64,000 nucleotides of DNA. Source: Roseiarcus sp963781895 (GTDB lineage Bacteria; Pseudomonadota; Alphaproteobacteria; Rhizobiales; Beijerinckiaceae). Position 1 is the stretch's first letter; each line of letters opens with the position of its first letter. A program made the translations under genes and the position numbers. The stretch is taken from contig CAWAIM010000026.1 in the NCBI GenBank assembly GCA_963781895.1, forward strand, positions 6,904 through 70,903, written 5' to 3'. Shown here piece by piece: positions 20,040 to 31,782 of the stretch. The notes beneath the pieces are model-generated. The model was not told the DNA's origin. It saw only the letters and a program-made list of their open reading frames with translations, and did no database searches.

Positions 20040-22029
20040 TCAGGCGAAGTGAAAATGCGAGCTTGCGGCTGTGATTGACGAGGCGGTCAGGCCGGGGAGC
20101 GTGAGGCTGTCGTTGTGGGAGTCCGTGATGATCATTCCCGATGGGCTCTCGTACGCATGCGCGAGTACGGCGGCGAGATCCTGAGCCTGGGTCATGCCGG
20201 CGCTGAGGTAGGAAAACGACGACGTGGCGAGCTGGACCGTGTCGGCGGTGGCGCCGGAGAGCGTGAGTCCCTTGATGGTTTCATGGCCGAAACCCGCGGT
20301 GAACCGGAACGTTTCCGCGCCCGCGGCGCTGGCGTCGATGGTTTCGGTCGCATGATAGCCGAGCGAGAAGACGTTCGTCCCGGCCTGCAGGGTTTCGGTT
20401 CCTGCCCCTCGGGTCAGCGTCAGGTTGGCGCCGCGCAGGTCGATTTCGTTCGCCGCCGCGCTGAGATTGAGGTCGTCGGCCACGTCCGGCGCGCCGGCGT
20501 AGAAGGCTTCGAACGACGTGTAGGGCTTGCCTTTGACGTTCGAGTAGAAGTATTCGGCCCCGCCTCCGGCGACCCGAGTCTCGGAGATGGCGAGAGCGGC
20601 GCCGTTGGCCAGGTCGGTCGTCGATTGAGCGGCCGTCAAGGCGAAGTTGCCGGCGGTGAGCGTCTGCAGGCCGCTGATCCGGATGACGAGGTCGGGCGAG
20701 GAGTTCGCCGGCAAGCTCGGCCTGGACATAGGTGGCGTTGTGCGCCGGGTCCTGCTGGTAGCGGACCTGGGCGCCGCCGCCGCTGAAGGCGGCCGTTCCG
20801 ATGAAGGTGAAATTCTGCACGCCCGGGGTCGTCAGATTGGAGTCGATATGGCTGAGGTCGATGACGTCCTTGGCGCTGTCGAAGTAAGCGATATCGTCCT
20901 GCCCGGTGACGGGGGAATCCGAAATGGCGAGTTCGGTGAAGATGTTCGCTCCCGGGCCGCCGAACAGATATTGCGTCCCGAAGCCGCCGACGAAGTTGTT
21001 CTCCCCGACCCCGCCAAACAGATGCGCCCTGGCGCCTGCGCCGTAGAGGGTGGTCGAGCCGGATCCGGCGACGATGGTGCCGCCGGACGAGACGATGAGA
21101 TGGGCGGTCGGGACGCCCGCGGCTCGATAGGCGGTCCAGGCCTGGGCGGAGTAGGCCGGATTGGTGAAGTCGAATATGACGTTGCCGCTCTCGGTCGTGG
21201 CCGGAGCCGCGCCGGGGTATAACGCCCCATATTGGCCGAAGCCGATGAAATTGCGGCTGACGTTGATATTGCTGAACGTTCCCGTTCCGCCAATGCCCGG
21301 ATCGACGGTGTAAGTTCCGCCGAGGAGGACATTCCCCGTCACCGAAACGTTGCTCGTATTGCCCAATTCGGAGGTGATCCGCACGGCGCTGTTGCCCATC
21401 CCGTTGTTGGCCCCGGTTGCGCCCGCGGCATAGGTCTCATCGATGAAATTGTTGCTGATCGTCACCGGACCCGTCGTCGCCCCGACCCAGATCGCGTCAG
21501 GATGTTGGCCGCTCGACGAAAAGCCCGCGCCCGAGAAGTAATTACCGGAGACGACCCCGTTCTGCAGATCAACCGCGTCGCCAGGAGCGTTGACAAAGGA
21601 ATTGCCGAGCACGGAAATCTTGGTCGTAGAGGTTATGAACGCGGCCAAGGGAAGAGGATTGGCGGCGGAGCCTCCGGTGAAGGTATTTTGCTCAATCACC
21701 GCGCCGCTGCAAGACGTCCCCTGAATGATGCAATACCACTCCTTACCGCCGGCCTGAAACGTACAATCCTTAACCGTAACATTATTGGCTTTGATGAACA
21801 CGGTGGCGCTGCCGAAATTGATGCCGGAGAGGACCGCGCCGGCCTGCGTCACGACCACCCTGTTGTTGACGGCGTCGTAGCAGAAGGGCGCGCTGGAGGA
21901 CTGCGTAATCTGTGAAGCGGGGATGAGCGATCCCGCCGCCAGGGGATTCCCCACCGCCGTATCGACGCCGGGCAGGACAGCGCCCGGATCCGCGGCGCGA
22001 AGCATTTGAAGTTCGGCTGGTGTGTACAT
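20040..22029 (-). CDS. Secreted beta-helix/RTX-like protein (frame break near 20712)
   Basis: Read as one protein of about 662 residues from ATG 22029 (behind AAGGG). It has no Sec signal peptide. The first 300 residues are Asn/Gly/Thr-rich repeats that look like a right-handed parallel beta-helix. A middle part (LFGGVGENNF, YLFGGPGANIF, then DDIAYFDSAKDVIDLSHID) resembles degenerate RTX calcium-binding repeats. The last residues, TAASSHFHFA, look like the C-terminal signal of type I secretion substrates. At about 20709-20715 the frame shifts by one base, joining VQAELAG to NSSPDLVIRISGL. No type I secretion genes are nearby. The break may be a sequence error or a true inactivation. Confidence 0.65.
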
Positions 22030-22490
22030 TGCTGGGCCCTTTGATTTTGTTGCCGGGCCAGTAATAGAGAGGTGGAATTTTTCTGTTATAAACTTGATCG
22101 CTAAAAGACGAAGAATTGGTCGTATCTTTGAAAGGATGATCGTGGCACTGTTGGAGATATTCTGTAAAAACAAATAGAATAGTGTTCGAGAAATGATGGA
22201 GTTTAATTTGGTAACATTTTATTAGAAATCGCTTCAGTTGATTGCTATTGCCGGTGTTGGGTTTGGCGGGGAATCAGAGAGGGAAACTGTCCCAAGGTCG
22301 TGGAGCGGATACTATCGTAATGGCGGCGGATCAGAGTCAGCCGCTGCGATCGGTCACATCAGCCGTCGGTCAGATCAAGCGGCGGCTTCTCCTGCAAGTA
22401 ACGCCCTTACGTCCAATGGCCATGCACACGAGCGGGATCCCTGCACGATCCCACGATCCATATTCCGCCACTCTTTCGCACGGGATTTCG
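22030..22490. other. AT-rich spacer between secreted-protein and glycosyltransferase genes
   Basis: This 461-base spacer contains a markedly AT-rich block (about 22040-22240) directly upstream of the secreted-protein gene, probably its promoter region. The 22240-22490 part has no gene I can support. The change of base composition marks the edge of the lower-GC glycosyltransferase region. Confidence 0.45.
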
Positions 22491-23705
22491 TTATGGCCTG
22501 ACCCCGACGCTCTTTCCGGACAGCGCGTTCGTAAAGATCGTCGCAAGCCAGCGAGCTTCCAATTGAGTGTTGAATTCTTGCTCCACCTTTCGACGCCCTT
22601 CGGCGGCAAATTGATTCCGCAGATCGGGGTCTCTGAGGAGTCGGCCAACGGCTTTCGCAATCGCCTCGGCATTTCCCGGCTCGACCAGCAAACCGCTTCG
22701 CCCATCCTCGACCAACTCTGGTATCCCTGCGATCCTCGTCGCCACGACGGGCACGCCAGCCGCCAGCGCCTCCATCAGGACAACCGGAATGCCCTCCATA
22801 AAGCTGCTCATTACGAAGACGTCTGCCTGCCTCAAGAGTTCTCGGACATGAGTTTGTGTCTGGGAGCCAATGAATTGCACACGATCAGCTATCCCTAATT
22901 CAGTCGCCCTCGCTTGCAAGACTTTTCCTTCTGGGCCTTCCCCTGCAATTATGAGCGTTGCGTCCTGCAATTTGGCAATTGCTTCAAGCAGAATGGGTAA
23001 CCCCTTCAGATTTACAAGCCGACCAACATAAAGCAAGCTGCGACCGTCACCCCGATGTTCTTTGACGTCGAATAGAGTTGGATCGACACCGCAATGTACA
23101 ATCCTTAATTTCTCCCAACAATTCTGGGACGACAACGCCATCGCCAAGCTGCGGCAGGAATAGCTAATAAAATTAACAAACAATGCTCGGTCAATCTTCT
23201 CGCTGATCCACCACAGATCGTGCGCGAGAAATTCCCGAAAGCCATGAATTGTGAAGCTGAACGTAAAACCTCCCATTTCCGCCGCAAGTGCTGCTACAGA
23301 ACAACTCGAATCGGCGAAATTATTGTGCAAATGCGACAATGTATGCCGTTTCATCAAACGCGCGAGGAGTCCCGCCTCGGCAAAGTACGCCGCCTGCCGC
23401 GTCATCCCTCTGAGTCCGGGTGGACAAGTCGACCAGGCTAGCTTAATAGCTGATAAGTATTTCTTCGGAGACGAGATGCATTGACTTAGATGAGCCCAGA
23501 TAAGCCTCCTGGGCGGCAACAGATAAATGGTCGATTTTCTCGATTCGGCAACGTCTGGATCCGCAATGTCTTCTTCATGGGGCCGTCGCACCGAAAACGT
23601 TTGGACATGAATCCCGAACGTCCGCAACGCGGCGACTTCTCTTCGTATAAATGTATCCGTCGCGCGCGGATATTCCCCAGTCATGAACGCCAACCGCAAA
23701 TTCAC
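22491..23705 (-). CDS. GT4-family glycosyltransferase (low GC)
   Basis: The 404-residue protein shows the two-domain GT-B arrangement. Its C-terminal half carries LLYVGRLVNLKGLPILLEAI, then IIAGEGPEGKVLQ, and the catalytic EX7E motif region SSFMEGIPVVLMEALAAGVPVVAT. The N-terminus is the acceptor side. It should transfer a nucleotide-sugar residue to a polysaccharide or lipid acceptor; the acceptor is unknown. Base composition is clearly lower in GC than the neighbours (two 60-base lines counted by eye gave 28 and 29 G+C), which suggests recent transfer. The GTG start is chosen because it begins the conserved N-terminal strand. Confidence 0.85.
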   Translation of the reverse strand: MNLRLAFMTGEYPRATDTFIRREVAALRTFGIHVQTFSVRRPHEEDIADPDVAESRKSTIYLLPPRRLIWAHLSQCISSPKKYLSAIKLAWSTCPPGLRGMTRQAAYFAEAGLLARLMKRHTLSHLHNNFADSSCSVAALAAEMGGFTFSFTIHGFREFLAHDLWWISEKIDRALFVNFISYSCRSLAMALSSQNCWEKLRIVHCGVDPTLFDVKEHRGDGRSLLYVGRLVNLKGLPILLEAIAKLQDATLIIAGEGPEGKVLQARATELGIADRVQFIGSQTQTHVRELLRQADVFVMSSFMEGIPVVLMEALAAGVPVVATRIAGIPELVEDGRSGLLVEPGNAEAIAKAVGRLLRDPDLRNQFAAEGRRKVEQEFNTQLEARWLATIFTNALSGKSVGVRP

Positions 23706-23803
23706 CTTTTAGCCCCCGTATCATTCTGTGGCCCGACGCGCAGCAACGACGAGGCAGAACCCCAGGCCAGATTTCGCAATATCGAGACCCACCAGGCCTG
23801 AAG

Positions 23804-23830
23804 CGGTCCCCGCGCGATGGGACCGTTTTT
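23804..23830 (+). terminator. Terminator-like hairpin on the plus strand, no gene assigned
   Basis: CGGTCCC (23804-23810) pairs perfectly with GGGACCG (23819-23825) around an 8-base loop, followed by TTTTT (23826-23830). The structure is that of a rho-independent terminator, but no plus-strand gene lies upstream for several kilobases. It may end an unannotated transcript or small RNA. Confidence 0.55.
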
Positions 23831-24113
23831 GGCGGCGGCTAAGTTGGAAGGCCGTCTGCTGATTGTCTTTTATCAGGCCGCCAGGGGTTCTGTCTGCCGC
23901 TGGTTCTCATCCGCCTGTGGGCATGTGGTCAACACGGATGCGTTGTCCATCTGTTCATGGCCCGCCGGCGCCGCGCCTCGGCGCCAAACGGCTACGGAGG
24001 TGCGATAGCCGAGGCGCAATGGCCCCGGCTTCAGCAGGGAAAGGGCGTGTGCTCGGCAGGCCCGGCGAGGGCGGATCGTGGGCGTCGTCGGCCCGCTCAA
24101 TTGTCACGAAAGC

Positions 24114-24135
24114 AGCTGAGCTTTCGGCTTCAGCT
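24114..24135 (-). terminator. Inverted repeat past the rpoD stop, possible weak terminator
   Basis: AGCTGA (24114-24119) pairs with TCAGCT (24130-24135) around a 10-base loop, 42 bases beyond the rpoD stop on the minus strand. It lacks a strong T tract on that side. It may be a weak terminator or RNA-stabilising hairpin. Confidence 0.35.
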
Positions 24136-24176
24136 CGCGCGCCTGATCACCGGGTCGGGCCCGGCCGCGAAAGGCG

Positions 24177-26228
<2,052 letters not shown>

Positions 26229-26419
26229 CGCGGCGTCTCCGTCGTCCCGCGGCCTTGGCGCGGGGTTCCGAGTTTCGTCAGCGGGCCGGCGCGGGACGCC
26301 AAAGGGCCCTGTTCCACATTTCAGTCGGGCCCCTCGCCTGTCAGGCGAGCTGGGCGCCCATGACGCTGGTCCCCTTAAGCGCCCGTTAACCCCGACCTGC
26401 GGACCCGCGCGGCGCAGCG

Positions 26420-28339
26420 TCAGATCGTCGACGAGGCCCTGCCGGAATGATCGCCAAAACCATCAATTGCCGCCTCCGCGTGCGCGAGATCGGCCAGATT
26501 CGCTTTGATGTCCTGCAATCGGGCAAAATTCCGCTCGCTCGGCTCGACCGCCAGAGACTGCTCCGCGAGTTTGAGTTCCCTATTTAGCGACCCCGCCCGC
26601 CGATGCAAGGCCAAGCTCTGCCGCAGGACATGATCGGCGTCTGAAATTGCGGCTTCCGCGCGCAGGCACCACCAGTTGGGCATCTTGGCCGCCAGCGCCA
26701 GGATGCGTGCGCGCTCCTCGGCCCGCCCGGCCGCCGTCAAAGCTTCCGCGAGGGTTCCCGGCGATTCGAGCGCCTCCGGCGGCGCGGCGACGAGCGCGTC
26801 GCGAAACGCGGCGAGGCCGCGACCGGCGAAATCCATCGCCGCCAGCTGCTCCCCGTGCTGTTCCAGCAGCGAGGGATGGCCGAGCGCGATTGCGAGGATC
26901 ATGATCTCGCGGGCTGGGTCGCGCGCAATGAAGGCGAGCTTATTGTGCGTCGGCAGGGGCGTCTCGGCGACGCCGACGCGAGGTCCACGCGCTGCAAAGG
27001 GAGCCCGTCGCCGGCCGGCGAAAGCGGTCTTCGCCCCTCCCTCGCGCCAGGTCGGGACAGAGCGGTCCTCGGCGAAGAACGCCGCCAGGCGCCGCTTCAT
27101 GTCCGCCTGATAATGACGGCGCAGGGCGGCGTCGGTTATTGCCGCCGTGGCGTCGGCGAGGCGCCGTTCCAGGTCGGCGCGCTGTTCGGGCGTGTCGAAG
27201 CGCCGGCCCTCGCACTCGCGCGCAAACAGCATGTCGGCCAGCGGGCGCGCGCTCTTCAGGACATCGGCGATCGCCGACGGACCGCTGGCGCGAATGAGGT
27301 CGTCGGGATCCTGGCCCTCCGGCAGCAGCGCGAAGCGCAGGCTTTTCCCAGCGCCGATCAGCGGCAGCGCCATCTCGATGGCGCGAAAGGCCGCCTTGCG
27401 CCCGGCGCTGTCGCCGTCGAAGCACAGGATCGGCTCGCTCGCCATCGCCCACAGCAGCGCGCACTGATCGGGGGTCAGCGCCGTGCCGAGCGGCGCCACG
27501 ACGTTGGGAAAGCCGGCTTCGGACATCGCGATCGCGTCGACATAGCCTTCCACGACGACGACCGCGCCGCTGTCATGGGCCGGCTTTCGCGCCCGATGAT
27601 GATTGAACAGCAGCGCGCCTTTGTGGAAGAGCGGGGTCTCCGGCGAGTTGAGATATTTCGCCTTGGCGCCCGGGTCCATCGCCCGCCCGCCAAAGGCGAC
27701 GACCCTGCCCGAGCGATCGTGGATGGGAAACATCACCCGGTCGCGGAAGCGGTCGTAAGGGACGGCGATCCCTTCGCCGTGCACCAGCAGCCCCGCCTCG
27801 ATCATCTGCTCGGCGCCGGCGCCTTGGCTGGCGAGCGAGTCGCGCAGGGCGAAGCGGTCGGGGCTGGAAAACCCGAGCGAAAAGCGTTTCTGCACGGCGG
27901 GCCCGAGGCCGCGATCGGACAGATAGCCGCGCGCCTTGGCGCCGACCGCCTGTTGCAGGTTCGCCTCGAAGATCCGCGCGGCCATCGCCAGCACCTCGAG
28001 GAGGCTCGCCCGCTTGGTCTCCTGCTCATCCGCCTCGACGCTTTGGCGCGGCATCGGCACGCCCGCCATGGCGGCGAGCCGCTCGACCGCGTCAGGGAAG
28101 CTCACGCCCTCGGTCTCGATCAGAAAAGTGAAAATGTCGCCGTGCTTGCCGGATGAAAAGTCGTGAAAAAAGCCCTTCTGGTCGTTGACGAAGAACGAGG
28201 GCGTCTTTTCGGCGTTGAAGGGCGAGAGGCCCGCCCATTCCCGCCCCTGCTTGCGCAATTTGACCCGCGTCCCCACGACTTCCGACACCGGCAGCCGGGC
28301 GCGGATATCGTCGAGAAAGGCGGGCGAGAACTTCATCAT
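26420..28339 (-). CDS. dnaG: DNA primase DnaG (zinc ligands of the CHC2 finger replaced)
   Basis: The 639-residue primase makes RNA primers for replication. Its N-terminal domain aligns to the CHC2 zinc finger region (GLSPFNAEKTPSFF...FFHDFSSGKHGD), but the usual Cys/His/Cys/Cys ligands are Ser, Asn, Asp and Ser. From memory, other rhizobial primases share this. The TOPRIM core (VVVEGYVDAIAMSEAG, LCFDGDSAGRKAA) is intact, and a C-terminal helicase-binding domain follows. ATG 28339 and 28336 are adjacent; 28339 is used. The frame stays open upstream to 28492, but family length and the MKFSPAFLDDIRARLP start favour the later ATG. rpoD follows 191 bases downstream. Confidence 0.95.
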   Translation of the reverse strand: MMKFSPAFLDDIRARLPVSEVVGTRVKLRKQGREWAGLSPFNAEKTPSFFVNDQKGFFHDFSSGKHGDIFTFLIETEGVSFPDAVERLAAMAGVPMPRQSVEADEQETKRASLLEVLAMAARIFEANLQQAVGAKARGYLSDRGLGPAVQKRFSLGFSSPDRFALRDSLASQGAGAEQMIEAGLLVHGEGIAVPYDRFRDRVMFPIHDRSGRVVAFGGRAMDPGAKAKYLNSPETPLFHKGALLFNHHRARKPAHDSGAVVVVEGYVDAIAMSEAGFPNVVAPLGTALTPDQCALLWAMASEPILCFDGDSAGRKAAFRAIEMALPLIGAGKSLRFALLPEGQDPDDLIRASGPSAIADVLKSARPLADMLFARECEGRRFDTPEQRADLERRLADATAAITDAALRRHYQADMKRRLAAFFAEDRSVPTWREGGAKTAFAGRRRAPFAARGPRVGVAETPLPTHNKLAFIARDPAREIMILAIALGHPSLLEQHGEQLAAMDFAGRGLAAFRDALVAAPPEALESPGTLAEALTAAGRAEERARILALAAKMPNWWCLRAEAAISDADHVLRQSLALHRRAGSLNRELKLAEQSLAVEPSERNFARLQDIKANLADLAHAEAAIDGFGDHSGRASSTI

Positions 28340-28826
28340 CGACAGATTGGCGGCGCCCGCGGCTTTGGCAAGCCGACGGCGGCGTTGTCCCCCGTTTTCG
28401 GCGCCGGGGTGGGAGGTAGAGGCTCCGGTTAATTTGAACTCACGAAGGACGATGATCGGGCGGCCGCCCGACTCAAGAACGCCAACTTCCATTTACCGAT
28501 GAAACGGAAAAGCAGAAAATGTCGTTTCCATACTCTGAAGTTATATTACATTTATCACAAGTTATTAATGAATCAATACATTGAAAGATGTAAAAGCCGG
28601 CGGCTTTGCTCTGTATTGGGTTTTAGATCACACGTTGAAACATGCCCCGGGAAGGTTGGGCCGCCGATGAAACTCGCGATGCTCGACGCCAGGCGACAGT
28701 GGAAGCGGTCGAGCCGGCCGTAAATGTCATCGCAAGCGCTTGAAGACGCTCAATCCGAGGCCCGAAATGGGCGCCCCTTGCGCTCCGCGGCCGAGACGCG
28801 TTGGCGCCCTCGCGGTCGGTCGCGGT
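28340..28826. other. dnaG upstream spacer with AT-rich block
   Basis: A 487-base spacer. It has an AT-rich stretch (about 28500-28620) suitable for promoter elements of dnaG and a short hairpin at 28591-28607. A 74-codon plus-strand open frame at 28499 begins in this AT-rich part; it has no recognisable domain and is not called. Confidence 0.45.
28591..28607 (-). terminator. Weak terminator downstream of the GGDEF-EAL operon
   Basis: On the minus strand AAAGCC and GGCTTT form a 6-bp stem with a 3-base loop, followed by four T. It lies about 220 bases after the GGDEF-EAL gene, on the same strand as that operon. Confidence 0.4.
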
Positions 28827-31763
28827 TCAGGCCGGCACGGCGCCCATCAGCTTGCGCACCGCGGCGGCGTTCATCGGCTGGCCGAAGGTCGTCCCTTGGG
28901 CGAATTGACAGCCGATCTGGGCAAGCTCGACAGCGTCGGACTCTGTCTCCGCCCCCTCGGAGATGACATCCATTCCGATCTCCTGCGCCATGGCGACGAT
29001 CGAGCGCAGGATCGGCGAACGCCCCCCGACAGCGTTAGGGCGAACCAGCGAGGCGTCGATCCGCATCGCGTCGAAGCGAAACTGCGGCAGGTGCCCCAGC
29101 GAGGTGTAGCCGGCGCCGAACCGGTCGAGCATCAGCGCCGCGCCGATTTCGCGCACCCGTTGCAGCAGCGCCGCCGCGTATTCGGGGTTTTCCATCACCA
29201 GACTTTCCGCGATCGCAAGCCTGAACGATCCGCGCTGGACGAAATGCCGGCTGAGCGCGTCGCGCACGTCCGTCAGCAGATCGTGGCTGAGCATTTGACG
29301 CGAGCACGCGGCGACGGTCGCGAAGATTGGCGGGTGGACCTCGAGCGCCTTCTGCCACGCCGCCAATTCGCGGGCGGTCGCTTCCAGCGCGTAGGCGCCG
29401 ATGTCGACGCACGCGCCGGTCGAGTCGGCGACCGAGTTGAACTCGTCCTCGCCGAGGAGGCCGAACTTCGGATGACGCCAGCGCACCAGCGTTTGAAAGC
29501 CCGCCACGGTGCGGTCTTCGAGGCGCACGATCGGCCGGAACAACACCGTCATCTCCCCGCGATCGAGCGCGCGTCGTATGTCGTTCTCGAGCGCCTGCCG
29601 GTCGGATCGCTGCGAACGCATGATCCTGGCGAAGATCTCGACCCGATCGCCGCCGGCCTTCTTCGCGTTGGCGAGGGCGAGCTGGGCGTCGGCGAGAAGA
29701 TCGCCGCCCTTGACGTGCAGCTTCGGGTCGTAGGTCGCCGCGCCGATCGAGACGGTCAGCGCGATTTCCCGTTCGCCGAAACTGATCGGCGCGGCCAGGG
29801 CCGCTCGCAGGCTCTCGAATCGGGTCGCCGCGTCGGTCGGCGGAGAGTCGGGGAACACGATCGCGCCGAACTGGTCGCCCGAAAGGCGCGCGAGCGTGTC
29901 GCCCGGCTTCAGGTCGCGCGCCACGCGCCGCGCGACCGCGAGCAGGGCGGAGTCGCCAATCGACAATCCGTAGGAATCGTTGACGCTCTTGAAGGCGTCG
30001 ATGTCGATGACCAGCGCCGTCGGCGGGCTCGCGCCGGGCTTCTGCGCCAGCAGGAGAGCCGAGGTCAGCCGATCGTAAAACAGCTCGCGATTGGGAAGCC
30101 CGGTCAGATTGTCGTGAACGGCGTCGTGAAGCATGCGCTCCTCGGCCGATTTGATCTCGGTCACGTCCGCCAACGAACCGATGACGCGCACGACCTCCCC
30201 TTCGGCGTTGATGACCGGCCGCGCCTTCAGCACGTACCAAAAATAATGACCGTCCGGGCCGCGCAGACGCAGATCGTGGTTGATCCGCCCCGAGCGCTGA
30301 TGCAACAGGCCGTCGAGCGCCAGGGTGTATCGATCTCGATCCAGGGGATGGAGCACGTCGAGCCAACCCGCCGCCGGCCCTTCGAGCGCGCCGCGCTTGA
30401 GCCCCAACTGGCTCTCGATCGCCTCGCTGCCGCTGACCTCGTCGGTCACGACGTTCCAATCGAAAATCGCTTCGCCTGATCCCGTCATCGCCAGCGAGCG
30501 CCGCTGGGCGTCGCCGCCGACGTCCCCTCCGCCACCGGCGCCGGAAAAGGCGAATTGCATCACAGTGAAGCCGATCAGCATCACGATCAACACCAAGCCG
30601 CCGACCAGACCCGGGGCCGCGAGGTCGTTGGTCAGATAGCCGAGCGCGGCCGCTCCCGCCGCCACGACCCAGACCGCGAGCAGATACCAGGTTGGAATCA
30701 GCATCACCGCGCGCTCGGACCCGCGCGCGGCCAAGCTCAAGATGAGAAGAAGGCCGACGCCGGCGACGGTCGCGATCGAGATTCGGGCGACTCCGGCCGC
30801 GACTGGAGGGTTGAAGACCGAAAGCCCGACCACCGCCGCCATCAACAGCAGCCAGATCAGCGCGAAATGGGTGTAACGCACATGCCATCGGCGCAGATTG
30901 AGATAGGCGAACAGGAAGATGATCAGCGTCGCGCCGATCGTGGCCTCGACTCCCGCGCGCCATATGCGCTCCGTGGCGTCCTCGAGTCCGAACATCTTGC
31001 GCCAGAATCCGAAGTCGATGCACACATAGGCGAACACCGCCCAGGCGAGCGCCGCAGCGGCGGGGAAGATCATTGCTCCGCGCACGACGAAGACGATGGT
31101 GAGGAATAGCGCGAGAAGCCCGGCAATGCCGATTAGGATGCCCTCATAAAGCGTGAGGCTGGTCGACTTGTCCTTGAACGCGTCCGGCTCCCACAAATAG
31201 AGCTGCGGAAGCGACGGCGTGCGCAATTCCGCGACATAGGTCACGGTGGTTCCCGGATCGAGCGTCAGACGAAAAACGTCGGCCCCTGTGTTGTCTTCGC
31301 GCTCTGGAGCGGCGCCCTGGCTGGCGGTGATGGTGGTGATTCGCGACGAACCGAGATCGGGCCAGACGACGCCCGAGCCGACAAAGCGAAAGTGCGGCGC
31401 CACGATCAGGCGCGTCAGCTGTTCGTCGGAATCGTTGGTCAGCGCGAAGACGATCCACGAAGGCTGCGCCCCCGCTTCGAGCGCGCTGACTTCAATGCGC
31501 CGAACGATGCCGTCCGCGCCCGGGGCGGTCGAGACCTGGATTCTGTCGCCTTGGGCGCTGTAGCGTTCGACGGCATGGGTGAGGTCGATTGCGTCGGAAT
31601 CGGTCGAAACCCTCACGGATTGAACCGCGAACGCCGGCCGGCAGCTTACGACGACGAGGGTGAGCAGCACGGCCAGGCGAACGAGGATAGGCAAAATCTT
31701 TCCTTTGGCTCCGGCGCCGCCGAACGGTCGGCCGGGCCCGCCGACGCCGGCGGCGGTGTGCAT
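28827..31763 (-). CDS. Membrane PAS-GGDEF-EAL protein with degenerate catalytic motifs
   Basis: The 978-residue protein has an N-terminal membrane helix/signal (residues about 25-45), a periplasmic beta-rich domain and seven membrane helices (about 165-430, 7TMR-DISM-like). A PAS domain (from about 465), a GGDEF domain and an EAL domain follow. The GGDEF signature is SGDQF (near 628) and no RxxD inhibitory site precedes it. The EAL signature is QTL (GFQTLVRW, near 754), DDFG is DRFG, and the usual catalytic Lys-containing segment reads DAMRID. Both domains probably lack catalysis and may act as c-di-GMP or protein-binding sensors. It ends a four-gene operon (thrC, M16, GNAT). The start at ATG 31763 is 19 bases after the GNAT stop. 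Confidence 0.8.
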   Translation of the reverse strand: MHTAAGVGGPGRPFGGAGAKGKILPILVRLAVLLTLVVVSCRPAFAVQSVRVSTDSDAIDLTHAVERYSAQGDRIQVSTAPGADGIVRRIEVSALEAGAQPSWIVFALTNDSDEQLTRLIVAPHFRFVGSGVVWPDLGSSRITTITASQGAAPEREDNTGADVFRLTLDPGTTVTYVAELRTPSLPQLYLWEPDAFKDKSTSLTLYEGILIGIAGLLALFLTIVFVVRGAMIFPAAAALAWAVFAYVCIDFGFWRKMFGLEDATERIWRAGVEATIGATLIIFLFAYLNLRRWHVRYTHFALIWLLLMAAVVGLSVFNPPVAAGVARISIATVAGVGLLLILSLAARGSERAVMLIPTWYLLAVWVVAAGAAALGYLTNDLAAPGLVGGLVLIVMLIGFTVMQFAFSGAGGGGDVGGDAQRRSLAMTGSGEAIFDWNVVTDEVSGSEAIESQLGLKRGALEGPAAGWLDVLHPLDRDRYTLALDGLLHQRSGRINHDLRLRGPDGHYFWYVLKARPVINAEGEVVRVIGSLADVTEIKSAEERMLHDAVHDNLTGLPNRELFYDRLTSALLLAQKPGASPPTALVIDIDAFKSVNDSYGLSIGDSALLAVARRVARDLKPGDTLARLSGDQFGAIVFPDSPPTDAATRFESLRAALAAPISFGEREIALTVSIGAATYDPKLHVKGGDLLADAQLALANAKKAGGDRVEIFARIMRSQRSDRQALENDIRRALDRGEMTVLFRPIVRLEDRTVAGFQTLVRWRHPKFGLLGEDEFNSVADSTGACVDIGAYALEATARELAAWQKALEVHPPIFATVAACSRQMLSHDLLTDVRDALSRHFVQRGSFRLAIAESLVMENPEYAAALLQRVREIGAALMLDRFGAGYTSLGHLPQFRFDAMRIDASLVRPNAVGGRSPILRSIVAMAQEIGMDVISEGAETESDAVELAQIGCQFAQGTTFGQPMNAAAVRKLMGAVPA

Positions 31764-31782
31764 GGCGGCGCGCAAGTCTGTC

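Larger units (their letters stand above)
23706..24176. other. Spacer before rpoD end; no gene supported
   Basis: This 471-base spacer contains a plus-strand hairpin with five T (23804-23830) and an inverted repeat (24114-24135) just past the rpoD stop. Several overlapping open frames exist but none has a recognisable domain. Confidence 0.45.

Noticed and set aside
28499..28723. A 74-codon plus-strand open frame upstream of dnaG
   Set aside because: It begins in an AT-rich promoter-like block and has no similarity that I recognise.
28740..30479. A 579-codon plus-strand open frame
   Set aside because: Antisense to the GGDEF-EAL gene, Arg-rich shadow.
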